Source of the DNA: Planctomycetota bacterium
GTDB lineage: Bacteria; Planctomycetota; SBBH01; JAHFOU01
Direction: 5' to 3'
Length of the DNA: 20,730 bases
NCBI GenBank assembly: GCA_023261525.1
Contig: JAHFOU010000005.1
Coordinates: 1 to 20,730, forward strand
Part shown: one piece after another, positions 7,486-13,726 of the stretch
Layout: every line of letters starts with the position of its first letter
Numbering within the stretch: the stretch's first letter is position 1
Made by a program: the position numbers and the translations under genes
Notes under the pieces: generated by a model
The model's database searches: none
Seen by the model: the letters and a program-made list of their open reading frames with translations, nothing else
Told to the model about the DNA's origin: nothing

Positions 7486-8213
7486 CGCCCCATCCCCAGG
7501 CGGTCGGCCAGCATCCCCGGCAGGCCCGCCGCGCGGATCTTGCGGCCGGTCGACTGAAAGTCGTACTCCAGGCGGTGGAGCACCGCCTCCCCCTTCTCCA
7601 TGTCGTAGAGGCAGAAGGCCGTGCGGGGGTCCCCGTCCCGCGGCTGGCCCACCGAGCCCACGTTGACCAGCACCGGCCGGCCCGTCTCCACCGGGGCCCT
7701 CAGGTCCTGGGAGACCTCCAGGCTCTCCTCCCCCGCATGCAGGCGCACCCAGACCGGCAGGTGGGAGTGGCCCAGGAAGCAGACCGGGCGGTCCAGCACC
7801 GCCAGGGACTCCGCCGCGTCCGCCTCCGTCATGAGGTAGTGGAACTCCTCCGGGTGGTGCAGGGTTCCATGGGAGACCGCATACGCCTCCTCCCGGATCG
7901 TGTAGGGCAGGGCCTTGAGCAGGGCGATCTCCTTGGGAGAGATCTTCCCCGCCGTCCACTCCACTGCCGCGCGGGCATAGGCGTTGAAGCCGTCCAGGGA
8001 AAGGCCGCCCGCCACGGCCAGGTCGTGGTTGCCCATCACGATGCCCGCACCCAGGGACCCCAGCACATCCAGGCAGGGAGAGGGATCGGCCCCGTAGCCC
8101 ACCACGTCGCCCACGCTGACGACCTTGTCGTACCCCAGGCGCTTGGCCTCGGCCAGGACCGCCGTCAGGGCCTCCAGGTTGGCATGGATGTCCCCGAGCA
8201 CCAAGAGACGCAT
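7482..8213 (-). CDS. calcineurin-like metallophosphoesterase
   Basis: 243 aa. All metal-site blocks of the superfamily are present: GDIHAN (7-12; Asp8, His10), GDVVGYG (35-41; Asp36), GNHD (61-64; Asn62, His63), SHGTLHHP (114-121; His115) and GHSH (148-151). The arrangement matches the single-domain YfcE/MJ0936-like group that hydrolyses phosphodiesters or phosphomonoesters in the cytoplasm; the natural substrate is unknown. ATG 8213 shares one base with the stop of the upstream permease gene (TGATG), making it the last gene of a four-gene overlapping unit after the NifS-like, TusA-like and permease genes. There is no signal peptide. A role linked to sulfur transfer is possible only by context. 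Confidence 0.88.
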   Translation of the reverse strand: MRLLVLGDIHANLEALTAVLAEAKRLGYDKVVSVGDVVGYGADPSPCLDVLGSLGAGIVMGNHDLAVAGGLSLDGFNAYARAAVEWTAGKISPKEIALLKALPYTIREEAYAVSHGTLHHPEEFHYLMTEADAAESLAVLDRPVCFLGHSHLPVWVRLHAGEESLEVSQDLRAPVETGRPVLVNVGSVGQPRDGDPRTAFCLYDMEKGEAVLHRLEYDFQSTGRKIRAAGLPGMLADRLGMGR

Positions 8214-9028
8214 CAGGCGATCTCCCGGCGCTCGAAGAGGCGCACCGCCACGGCCAGCACGGCGGACGCATAGAGTCCGGCGTACAGGAGGCCCGCCGCC
8301 GCGTAGGAGGGCGGGATGGGCATGCCCCGGGCCGCGGCCTCGCTCAGGTCGTAGAGCTCCAGGTCGGGCAGGACGAGGCGCAGGCCCCAGGCCATCGGGC
8401 CGGAGGAAAGGGAGCCCGCCACATGCCCCAGCAGGTAGATCCCCAGGCAGGCCGCCAGGGTGGCCAGGGGCGCCAGGCGGACGGAGAAGAGCACGGCCAG
8501 GGCGGCAAGGGCCGCCGCCTGGGAAAAGCCCAGCAGGACGCCTCCCGCCAGGTCCCAACGGATGGCGGGTCGTGAGAGAGGCACCTCCTCGCTCCCCCTC
8601 TCCAACCAGTGTTCCAGGGGGGCCGCCAGAATCTGGCCCTCGGTCAGCCAGGCGCAGAGAAGAAGGGCGCCCGCTAGCACCACGGCCGCCACGGCCAGGG
8701 AGGCCAGGATGCCCAGGTAGCGGCCCAGGAGGTAGTCGCGGCGGGACAGGGGCTTGGCCAGCACCGTCATGGCCGTGCGCTGGGACAGCTCATCAGACAG
8801 GAAGGTGGCCGCAGGCCAGAGGCCCAGGATGCCCAGGCAGAGAGCGGTGGAGGCCAGACCCACGTCCAGGAGGAACTTCAGGTCTCCCCGGTCCTCCAAC
8901 GTGAAGGAGGGCAGGAAGGTGGACAGGAAGAGGAGGAGGGCCGTGGCGCCCACCGCCGCCCGGGTGAGGGGCTGGGCCAGGAGATCCCGGGCCGTCAGAC
9001 GGGCCAGGGCCCAGGTGGCAGGCCTCAT
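8213..9028 (-). CDS. ABC-2 type transporter permease (NosY-like), no ATPase nearby
   Basis: 271 aa, with six hydrophobic segments at about 25-40, 56-78, 104-128, 160-182, 186-208 and 243-264. Between helices 2 and 3 is LAKPLSRRDYLLGRYLG (90-106), a hallmark of ABC-2 permeases such as NosY and CcmB/GldF relatives. Such proteins pair with an ABC ATPase, which is not in this window. A GAGGAGG Shine-Dalgarno precedes ATG 9028, and the start overlaps the TusA stop as ATGA, so the gene is translated together with the sulfur-carrier gene. NosY-type permeases have been linked to sulfur delivery for the NosZ copper-sulfur centre, but no other nos gene is seen here, so that link is speculative. Confidence 0.82.
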   Translation of the reverse strand: MRPATWALARLTARDLLAQPLTRAAVGATALLLFLSTFLPSFTLEDRGDLKFLLDVGLASTALCLGILGLWPAATFLSDELSQRTAMTVLAKPLSRRDYLLGRYLGILASLAVAAVVLAGALLLCAWLTEGQILAAPLEHWLERGSEEVPLSRPAIRWDLAGGVLLGFSQAAALAALAVLFSVRLAPLATLAACLGIYLLGHVAGSLSSGPMAWGLRLVLPDLELYDLSEAAARGMPIPPSYAAAGLLYAGLYASAVLAVAVRLFERREIA

Positions 9029-9261
9029 GCGCGCCTCCTCAGGCGTTTGCGGACGAGGCTGGTGGTCACAGCCCCCCGAACCTCCAGGGAGACCAGCTCG
9101 TGCCCCGTGCCCTTGCACCAGGCCTTCAGGTCCCCCGGCACCCCCGGATCGTCGGCCAGGAGCTCGACCTCCTCCCCTTCCGCCATGCGCTTCATCTCAT
9201 CGGCCGTACGCACGATGGGGACGGGACAGAAGAGGCCGCGGCAGTCCAGGGTCCGCATCAT
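9025..9261 (-). CDS. TusA/SirA-family sulfur carrier protein
   Basis: 78 aa, the full length of a TusA-like protein. Visible: CRGLFCPVPIVRT (7-19), containing the family CPxP motif with Cys12 as the expected persulfide carrier, followed by the beta-strand EEVELLADDPGVPGDLKAWC and HELVSLE of the two-layer fold. TusA proteins accept sulfane sulfur from a cysteine desulfurase and pass it to tRNA thiolation, molybdenum cofactor or sulfur oxidation systems. It overlaps the upstream NifS-like stop by four bases (ATGA; a second ATG at 9258 is equally possible) and the downstream permease start by four. The pairing with a NifS-fold protein fits sulfur relay, although that neighbour lacks the PLP lysine. 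Confidence 0.9.
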   Translation of the reverse strand: MMRTLDCRGLFCPVPIVRTADEMKRMAEGEEVELLADDPGVPGDLKAWCKGTGHELVSLEVRGAVTTSLVRKRLRRRA

Positions 9262-10421
9262 GCGACGGCCCCCTGGGTGGCGGGAGGGGCCAGGGCCCTC
9301 AGGCGGGCGACGGCCCGGACCAGGACGCCGAGCGCCCGGTCCACGTCCTCCCCGGTGGTGGACGGCCCGGCGGACAGCCTCAGCGAACCCCGGGCCAGGG
9401 ATTCCGGAAGGCCCAGGGCCAGGAGGACGGGGTCGGCCTTGAGGGTCTGGGAGGCGCAGGGGGACCCAGTGGAGGCCCACACGCCTTCGGCAGCCAGGGC
9501 CGTGACCAGGGCCTCGCCGTCCAGGCCGTCCAGCACGCAGGAGGCATGGCCCGGGATGCGCCTCCGGGGATCCCCGGTGAGCCGCACACCGGGCAGGCGA
9601 GTCAGGCCCTCCCGCAGGCGCAGGCCCAGAACCTCCAGCCTCCGCACGCGGTCCGGCATCCCCCGCCGCACCACCTCGGCGGCGGCCCCCAGGGCGGCGA
9701 TGGCCCCGAGGGCCGGCATGCCGGGGCGGAGCCCCCCTTCCTGGGTGCCCCCCTCGATCAGGGGGCGCAGGCCCAGGCCCGGCCTCAGGACCAGGGCCCC
9801 GGCCCCGGCCACGCCGCCCAGGTGGTGTCCGGAGAGGGAGAGGGCGTCCACGCCCAGCTCCCGGAAGGAGAGCGGACCGAAGGGGGCGGCCACGCAGGCG
9901 TCGGTGTGGAAGAGGGCTCCGGCCTCGTGGGCGAGCCGGACCAGGGGCTCCAGCGCCTGCCAGGTTCCGATGCCGGGATGGGCCAGGACCACGCTGACCA
10001 GGGCCGTGCCGGGCTTCAGCGCGGCCGCCAGGGCCTGGGGCGTCACCCGCCCCTCCGGATCCACCCCGATGCGGGAGAGGCTCCAACCCTGGCGTTCCAG
10101 GGTCCGGGCCGGATGGTCCACGGCATAGGGCTCGAGCGCGGAGATCACGAGATGGCGTCGGCCGGATGCCGCGGCGGCGCAGAGACCCTTCAGGGCAAGA
10201 TTGTCGGACTCCGTGCCGGAGGAGGTGAAGAGCAGGCCCTCGGGATCCGCATCCACCAGGGCGGCCACCCGGAGACGGGCGGCCTCGAGGACCGCGGCGG
10301 CGCGGGAGGCGGCCTCCCCCAGGGCGGAGGGGTCGCCCCAGGAAGCGGCCTGGGCGTCCGCGGCGGCACGGAGGGCCTCCGGCAGGGGCGCGAGCGTGGT
10401 GGCGGCGTCCAGGTCGGTCAT
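9258..10421 (-). CDS. NifS/IscS-fold protein lacking the PLP lysine (cysteine desulfurase-like)
   Basis: 387 aa, the length of group I cysteine desulfurases (class V aminotransferase fold). Recognisable blocks: DAATTLAPLPEAL (5-17), FTSSGTESDNLALKG (65-79), HTDACVAAPFG (172-182), LSLSGHHLGGVAGAG (195-209), GGTQEGGLRPG (224-234), ASTGSPCAS (316-324) and LRLSAGPST (347-355). The persulfide cysteine is kept as Cys322. However, the Schiff-base lysine position (SGHK in IscS) is His200, codon CAC at 9822-9824, the cofactor-stacking His of the EH motif is Pro98, the NNE triplet is HPG (148-150), and the Gln of DAxQ is Val177. Normal desulfurase chemistry is therefore doubtful. The ATG at 10421 has no Shine-Dalgarno and follows TACACT by 8 bases. 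First gene of the unit with the TusA-like carrier. Confidence 0.85.
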   Translation of the reverse strand: MTDLDAATTLAPLPEALRAAADAQAASWGDPSALGEAASRAAAVLEAARLRVAALVDADPEGLLFTSSGTESDNLALKGLCAAAASGRRHLVISALEPYAVDHPARTLERQGWSLSRIGVDPEGRVTPQALAAALKPGTALVSVVLAHPGIGTWQALEPLVRLAHEAGALFHTDACVAAPFGPLSFRELGVDALSLSGHHLGGVAGAGALVLRPGLGLRPLIEGGTQEGGLRPGMPALGAIAALGAAAEVVRRGMPDRVRRLEVLGLRLREGLTRLPGVRLTGDPRRRIPGHASCVLDGLDGEALVTALAAEGVWASTGSPCASQTLKADPVLLALGLPESLARGSLRLSAGPSTTGEDVDRALGVLVRAVARLRALAPPATQGAVA

Positions 10422-10429
10422 GGCCTGCG

Positions 10430-10435
10430 AGTGTA
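10430..10435 (-). promoter_or_regulatory. -10-like hexamer TACACT before the NifS-like gene
   Basis: Minus-strand TACACT lies 8 bases before ATG 10421, so transcription would begin at or beside the start codon. A weak -35 candidate, TCGTCA, sits 18 bases further upstream. The gene has no Shine-Dalgarno. Confidence 0.4.
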
Positions 10436-10452
10436 CCCGAAGTATGCCTCCC

Positions 10453-10480
10453 TTGACGATGCCCCAGGACGTGCTAGAGT
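10453..10480 (+). promoter_or_regulatory. sigma70-type promoter of the riboswitch-pil operon
   Basis: TTGACG (10453-10458) is followed after 16 bases by TAGAGT (10475-10480), which also carries the extended -10 TG (TGC before TAGAGT). Transcription should start near 10487, just upstream of the GEMM aptamer. This is the best canonical promoter in the window. Confidence 0.7.
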
Positions 10481-10496
10481 TCCCTTCGGTAGGAAA

Positions 10497-10595
10497 AACG
10501 GTCCCGAACGGGCAAACCCGCCGAAAGACGGGGACGCAAAGCCAGGAGCCTAACGCCTCCCCCACCGGAGGCCAGGGTCGTCCGGTTGCCGAAAG
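10497..10595 (+). promoter_or_regulatory. GEMM / cyclic-di-GMP-I class riboswitch aptamer
   Basis: The conserved GEMM core is present: GGGCAAACC (10510-10518), a stem closed by a GAAA tetraloop (10517-10522 with 10527-10532, loop 10523-10526), GGACGCAAAGCC (10532-10543), AGGAGCCTAA carrying the tetraloop-receptor CCTAA, a perfect 6-bp hairpin GCCTCC/GGAGGC (10555-10560 with 10567-10572), and the closing GGTTGCCG (10584-10591), whose TTGCC can pair with GGCAA at 10511-10515. This class binds c-di-GMP, and a variant binds 3',3'-cGAMP. It sits between a strong promoter and pilM. No U-tract terminator follows, so control is more likely translational or Rho-linked. Boundaries are approximate and ligand specificity is not settled by eye. 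Confidence 0.9.
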
Positions 10596-10625
10596 ACCCG
10601 CCGCGGGGCCGGGAAAGGGAGCGAC

Positions 10626-10688
10626 GTGACCCCATCCTCGCCTTGGATTCGCCCCCCTCAGGGCGTAGAATCGCGGCCCTTCCCATGA
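10626..10688 (+). CDS. possible 20-codon leader ORF coupled to pilM
   Basis: A GTG at 10626, preceded by AAAGGGAG with 4-5 bases spacing, opens a 20-codon frame (MTPSSPWIRPPQGVESRPFP) whose TGA overlaps the pilM ATG as ATGA. Since pilM has no Shine-Dalgarno of its own, ribosomes loading here on the riboswitch transcript could be handed to pilM by termination-reinitiation. The peptide has no recognisable motif, and so short a frame may be chance. The start lies about 30 bases after the aptamer, a position where its ribosome site could be sequestered. Confidence 0.3.
   Translation: MTPSSPWIRPPQGVESRPFP
10643..10671 (+). promoter_or_regulatory. second promoter, immediately upstream of pilM
   Basis: TTGGAT (10643-10648), a 17-base spacer and TAGAAT (10666-10671) form a good sigma70 promoter ending 13 bases before the pilM ATG. 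A transcript from it would have a leader of only about 6 bases and would bypass the riboswitch. Confidence 0.55.
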
Positions 10689-11692
10689 TCCGCGCCAAAC
10701 GCCTCCTCGGTCTCGATCTCGGCCTCTCCTCGGTGAAGGCCGTGGAGCTGACCCGGGACGGGGACGTCCTGTCCGTCACCGCGGCGGCCCAGGCCCCGGT
10801 GAGCTCCCCCACGGAGCTGACGGGCACCATCCGGGAGACCCTGAGGAGGGGCGGGTTCCACACCAAGCTCACCTGCCTGAACGTCTCGGGCCGCCTGGTC
10901 TCGGTGAAGTACATCACCCTGCCGGCCATGAGCGACCAGGACCTGAAGAAGGCCCTTCCCTTCGAGGCCGACAAGCACATCCCCTTCGAGGTGGGCGACG
11001 CCTGCCTGGACGGACAGCGCATCGGGGAGCCGGAGGAGGGCGCCAAGGAGATCACCGCGGTCCTGGCGGCCGCCAAGCGCAACCTCGTCCTGGAGAGGGC
11101 CCAGCTCGTCTCCTTCTGCGGCCTGGCCCCCGCCATTGTGGACGTGGACGTCTTCGCCGCGGGCAACGCCTTCGAGGTCAGCGCGATGGCAGGAGGCCCG
11201 GTGGATGCGGCCCGCTCCGTCGCCGTGGTGGACCTCGGCGCCTCCAAGACCAGCGTCAACATCCTGAAGGGCACGGCCACCTGCTTCACCCGCGAGATCT
11301 ATGTCGGCGGCAACGACGTCACCGAGGCCATCGCCAAGCGCCTCTCCCTCTCCCCGTCGGATGCGGAGGCGGCCAAGTGCGCCCCCGGCGACCGGGAGGC
11401 CGCCTGCCGCCAGGCGACGGCCATGACCCTGGAGGACCTGGCCAACGAGGTCCGCATGTCCCTGGAGTTCTATGAGAACCAGTTCGAGTCCTCCGTGAGC
11501 GAGGTCCTCCTCTGTGGGGGCGCGGCCCGCCTGCCCTGGCTGGCGGAGACCTTCCAGACCATCCTGGGCAAGCCCACGTCCGTCTGGAACCCCTTCAAGA
11601 ACCTGCCGGCCGGCCCCGGGGTGGACGCCGCGAGCCTGGGCGGGGGCTATGCCGTGGCCCTGGGGCTGGCCTCGCGCCTGAGGTCGCTGTGA
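10685..11692 (+). CDS. pilM: type IV pilus assembly protein PilM
   Basis: 335 aa, an actin-like ATPase-fold protein of the family's usual length. PilM forms a cytoplasmic ring that binds the N-terminus of PilN and links the inner-membrane subcomplex to the pilus motors. Visible: LLGLDLGLSSVKAVEL (7-22, phosphate-1 type motif), the PilM-typical LPFEADKHIPFEV around residue 95, VVDLGASKTSVNIL (about 181-194, phosphate-2 motif), YVGGNDVTEAIAKRL and the C-terminal LLCGGAARLPWLAE (adenosine motif). First of five pil genes in canonical order. The start overlaps a possible leader ORF, and there is no own Shine-Dalgarno. The riboswitch and two promoters lie upstream. Confidence 0.96.
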   Translation: MIRAKRLLGLDLGLSSVKAVELTRDGDVLSVTAAAQAPVSSPTELTGTIRETLRRGGFHTKLTCLNVSGRLVSVKYITLPAMSDQDLKKALPFEADKHIPFEVGDACLDGQRIGEPEEGAKEITAVLAAAKRNLVLERAQLVSFCGLAPAIVDVDVFAAGNAFEVSAMAGGPVDAARSVAVVDLGASKTSVNILKGTATCFTREIYVGGNDVTEAIAKRLSLSPSDAEAAKCAPGDREAACRQATAMTLEDLANEVRMSLEFYENQFESSVSEVLLCGGAARLPWLAETFQTILGKPTSVWNPFKNLPAGPGVDAASLGGGYAVALGLASRLRSL

Positions 11693-12396
11693 TCCAGGTC
11701 AACCTGCTTCCGGAGGAGATGCGGGCCCAGGAGAGCACCCCCTGGCCCCGCCGCCTGGCGATCTTCGCGGGGGCCGGGATCCTGACGGCCCTGCTCTGCA
11801 TGGTGGGCGTCCAGCGCCTGAAGACCCTCCCCGGATCCCGCGACCACCGGAACGACCTCCAGAAGCAGCTGGCCGTGGCCGCCGAGAACGTCCGGACCAA
11901 GATCGACCCCCTCAAGCGGGACCTGAACCTCCTGGACCAGCGGCAGGCCCTCCTGACCCAGCTCGGCACGGGATTCCTGCGCTGGACCCCCCGCCTGGAC
12001 GCCCTGCACCAGACCCTCCGGAACGACCTGAGCGGGGTCTGGATCACCGGGTTCTCCTATGACGAGCGCCCGGCCAAGGGTGCCGTGCCGGGGAAGGCCG
12101 CCGCGGAGAGGCTCCTGACCGTCTCGTTCGCCGCCAGCGACTTCTCCGACTCCCCCACCTTCTACACGATGACCAACGAGGAGAAGATCGCCGAGGTGGT
12201 CCGCCGCCTCTCCCGGGCCGAGGGGTTCAAGAAGGACGTCATCGGGATCAACGTCTCCTCCTGGGCCCTCACCGACGACTTCCTCAAGCCGCCCTGGAAC
12301 GTGCGCGCCATCACCTTCCCGGTGAACGTCCTGCTGACCCCGCCCCCCGCCCCGCCCGCCCCCAAACCGCCGGCCCCGCCGGCCAAGCAGGGATAG
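11689..12396 (+). CDS. pilN: type IV pilus assembly protein PilN
   Basis: 235 aa, a bitopic inner-membrane protein. The cytoplasmic N-terminus MIQVNLLPEEMR is the PilN motif that docks into PilM. A transmembrane helix follows (about 23-41), then a coiled-coil stretch (about 53-90) and a periplasmic ferredoxin-like domain that pairs with PilO. The C-terminus is unusual: from about residue 213 it ends in a proline-rich tail with repeated PPAPP units that could span or bind the peptidoglycan. The GTG start overlaps the pilM stop by four bases (GTGA). Somewhat longer than the roughly 200-residue proteobacterial PilN because of the tail and of a loop around residues 118-160. Confidence 0.93.
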   Translation: MIQVNLLPEEMRAQESTPWPRRLAIFAGAGILTALLCMVGVQRLKTLPGSRDHRNDLQKQLAVAAENVRTKIDPLKRDLNLLDQRQALLTQLGTGFLRWTPRLDALHQTLRNDLSGVWITGFSYDERPAKGAVPGKAAAERLLTVSFAASDFSDSPTFYTMTNEEKIAEVVRRLSRAEGFKKDVIGINVSSWALTDDFLKPPWNVRAITFPVNVLLTPPPAPPAPKPPAPPAKQG

Positions 12397-12401
12397 ACGC
12401 C

Positions 12402-13013
12402 GTGGCCGCCTCCCTCCCCACCATGACCGAGAAGCAGCGCCTGCTCATTTCCGTGGCGGTCGTCGTGCTCGGCAGCGTGGGCCTCGGCACCGTCTGGGGA
12501 TTCGGCTTCCGGCAGGAACGGGAGCTGGATGCCCAGTCCGAGTCCCTGGAACGCCAGCTGAAGCAGGCCCAGGCCGACCTAGCCCTCCAGGACGAACTGG
12601 AGAAGCGCCACCGGGAAAGCCTGGACCTGGCGGACTCCCTCGCCGCCCAACTCCCCGCCGAGGAGGACCGGGAAGGGGTCTTCGAGATCCTCCAGCAGGC
12701 CAAGCTCCAGGCCGGGGAGGCCGGCGGCGGCGTGGAGTTCGCGATCCACGAGGGCAAGACGGTCGAGCCCAAGGCAGCCCAGAAGAAGCTCCAGGTCTCG
12801 ACCTGCGAGGAAAGGACCCTGGGCCTGGTCGTGGCGGGGACCTGGTCCGGATTCGTCTCCTTCCTGGACGGCATCGAGCACGCGGACCGCCTGATCGGGG
12901 TCAAATCCTTCAAGACCGACTCCCCCGCGAAGGAGGACCCCCTCACCTACCAGTACCACCTCACGCTCTCCTACTACTGGCTGAAGGGCCCCGCGGCGGG
13001 AGGCGCCCCGTGA
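12402..13013 (+). CDS. pilO: type IV pilus assembly protein PilO
   Basis: 203 aa, a bitopic inner-membrane partner of PilN in the alignment complex. Visible: a short cytoplasmic N-terminus, a transmembrane helix (about 14-33), a strongly predicted coiled coil with heptads (about 38-78, ERELDAQSESLERQLKQAQ), the linker AQLPAEEDREGVFEILQQAK characteristic of PilO, and a C-terminal alpha/beta domain that ends YHLTLSYYWLKG. The GTG at 12402 (5 bases after the pilN stop) is used; an ATG at 12423 giving MTEKQRLLIS is a plausible alternative, since neither has a good Shine-Dalgarno. It is followed by pilP through a GTGA overlap. Confidence 0.92.
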   Translation: MAASLPTMTEKQRLLISVAVVVLGSVGLGTVWGFGFRQERELDAQSESLERQLKQAQADLALQDELEKRHRESLDLADSLAAQLPAEEDREGVFEILQQAKLQAGEAGGGVEFAIHEGKTVEPKAAQKKLQVSTCEERTLGLVVAGTWSGFVSFLDGIEHADRLIGVKSFKTDSPAKEDPLTYQYHLTLSYYWLKGPAAGGAP

Positions 13014-13699
13014 ACCTGCTGACCCCCCTCCTTCTGGCGCTCGCGATGGACGCCGCCGCGCCGGCGCCCCAGCCGGCCGAAGGGCAGGGAAAGCTCTGGA
13101 GGGAAGCCTCGGCCCCCTTCCGGCGCCGGGCCCAGACCTCGCGCCCCACGGGCCATCTGGCCGCGACCGACTCCATCCAGAAGCGCCGGGCCCTGAGAAG
13201 CCCCTTCTCCCCTCCGGCCGGGGACCTGCCCGACCTCAAGAAGCTCCCGCCCAAGGCCAAGGTGGTGGGCATCGCGGAAGGCTCCCTCCTCCTGGAGGAG
13301 ATCGAGCAGCAGATCGGGAAGCTCTCCGAGTCCATGGATGGCGCGCCCCCCGACCGCCTCCTGAAGACGGCGGACGCCCTGGGGTCCCGCCTGGCGGCCC
13401 TCCTCCTCTCCAGCAAGCCCCAGCGGGAGAAGGCCGAGACCCTGTCCGCCTCCCTGGCCGAGGTGAGGGGCCGGCTGGAGCGACGGGCCGCCTTCGCCGC
13501 CCTGAACCCCCGGGTGAAATTCATCATCTGGGCCCCGGAGGGGCAAGGAGAAGGGGCAGGGAAGTCCCTGGCCGTGGTCAACCAGCGCGTCCTGCATGAG
13601 GGGGACGTCCTGGTCCCCGGGGTGACGGTCGGCAAGATCCTGCAGCACGAGGTGCGATTCGATCTGGGCGGCGAGCAGGTCGCCGTCGGGCTCAAGTGA
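13010..13699 (+). CDS. pilP: type IV pilus assembly protein PilP (divergent)
   Basis: 229 aa, assigned from position and the C-terminal domain. PilP connects the PilN/PilO complex with the PilQ secretin in the periplasm. Visible: a short hydrophobic N-terminal signal (MNLLTPLLLALAMDAAA), a basic Pro-rich linker, the segment RRALRSPFSPP (59-69, the DPF-like region of PilP), a helical insert (about 95-165) and a C-terminal beta domain VVNQRVLHEGDVLVPGVTV...VRFDLGGEQVAV like the homology-region fold of PilP and GspC. Unlike the lipoprotein PilP of proteobacteria, it has no cysteine at all, so it cannot be lipid-anchored. The GTG start overlaps the pilO stop by four bases. Confidence 0.82.
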   Translation: MNLLTPLLLALAMDAAAPAPQPAEGQGKLWREASAPFRRRAQTSRPTGHLAATDSIQKRRALRSPFSPPAGDLPDLKKLPPKAKVVGIAEGSLLLEEIEQQIGKLSESMDGAPPDRLLKTADALGSRLAALLLSSKPQREKAETLSASLAEVRGRLERRAAFAALNPRVKFIIWAPEGQGEGAGKSLAVVNQRVLHEGDVLVPGVTVGKILQHEVRFDLGGEQVAVGLK

Positions 13700-13713
13700 T
13701 CCAAGGGACGGAG

Positions 13714-13720
13714 TAAGGAG
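13714..13720 (+). promoter_or_regulatory. ribosome binding site of pilQ
   Basis: TAAGGAG lies 6 bases before ATG 13727, after a 27-base gap, the largest within the pil gene cluster. It gives pilQ independent ribosome loading, as expected for a product needed in multimers. Confidence 0.75.
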
Positions 13721-13726
13721 ATTCCC

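Noticed and set aside
10596..10640. Rho-independent terminator as the riboswitch expression platform
   Set aside because: CCCG/CGGG can form only a short stem and there is no run of T after it, so transcription termination at an intrinsic site is not supported.
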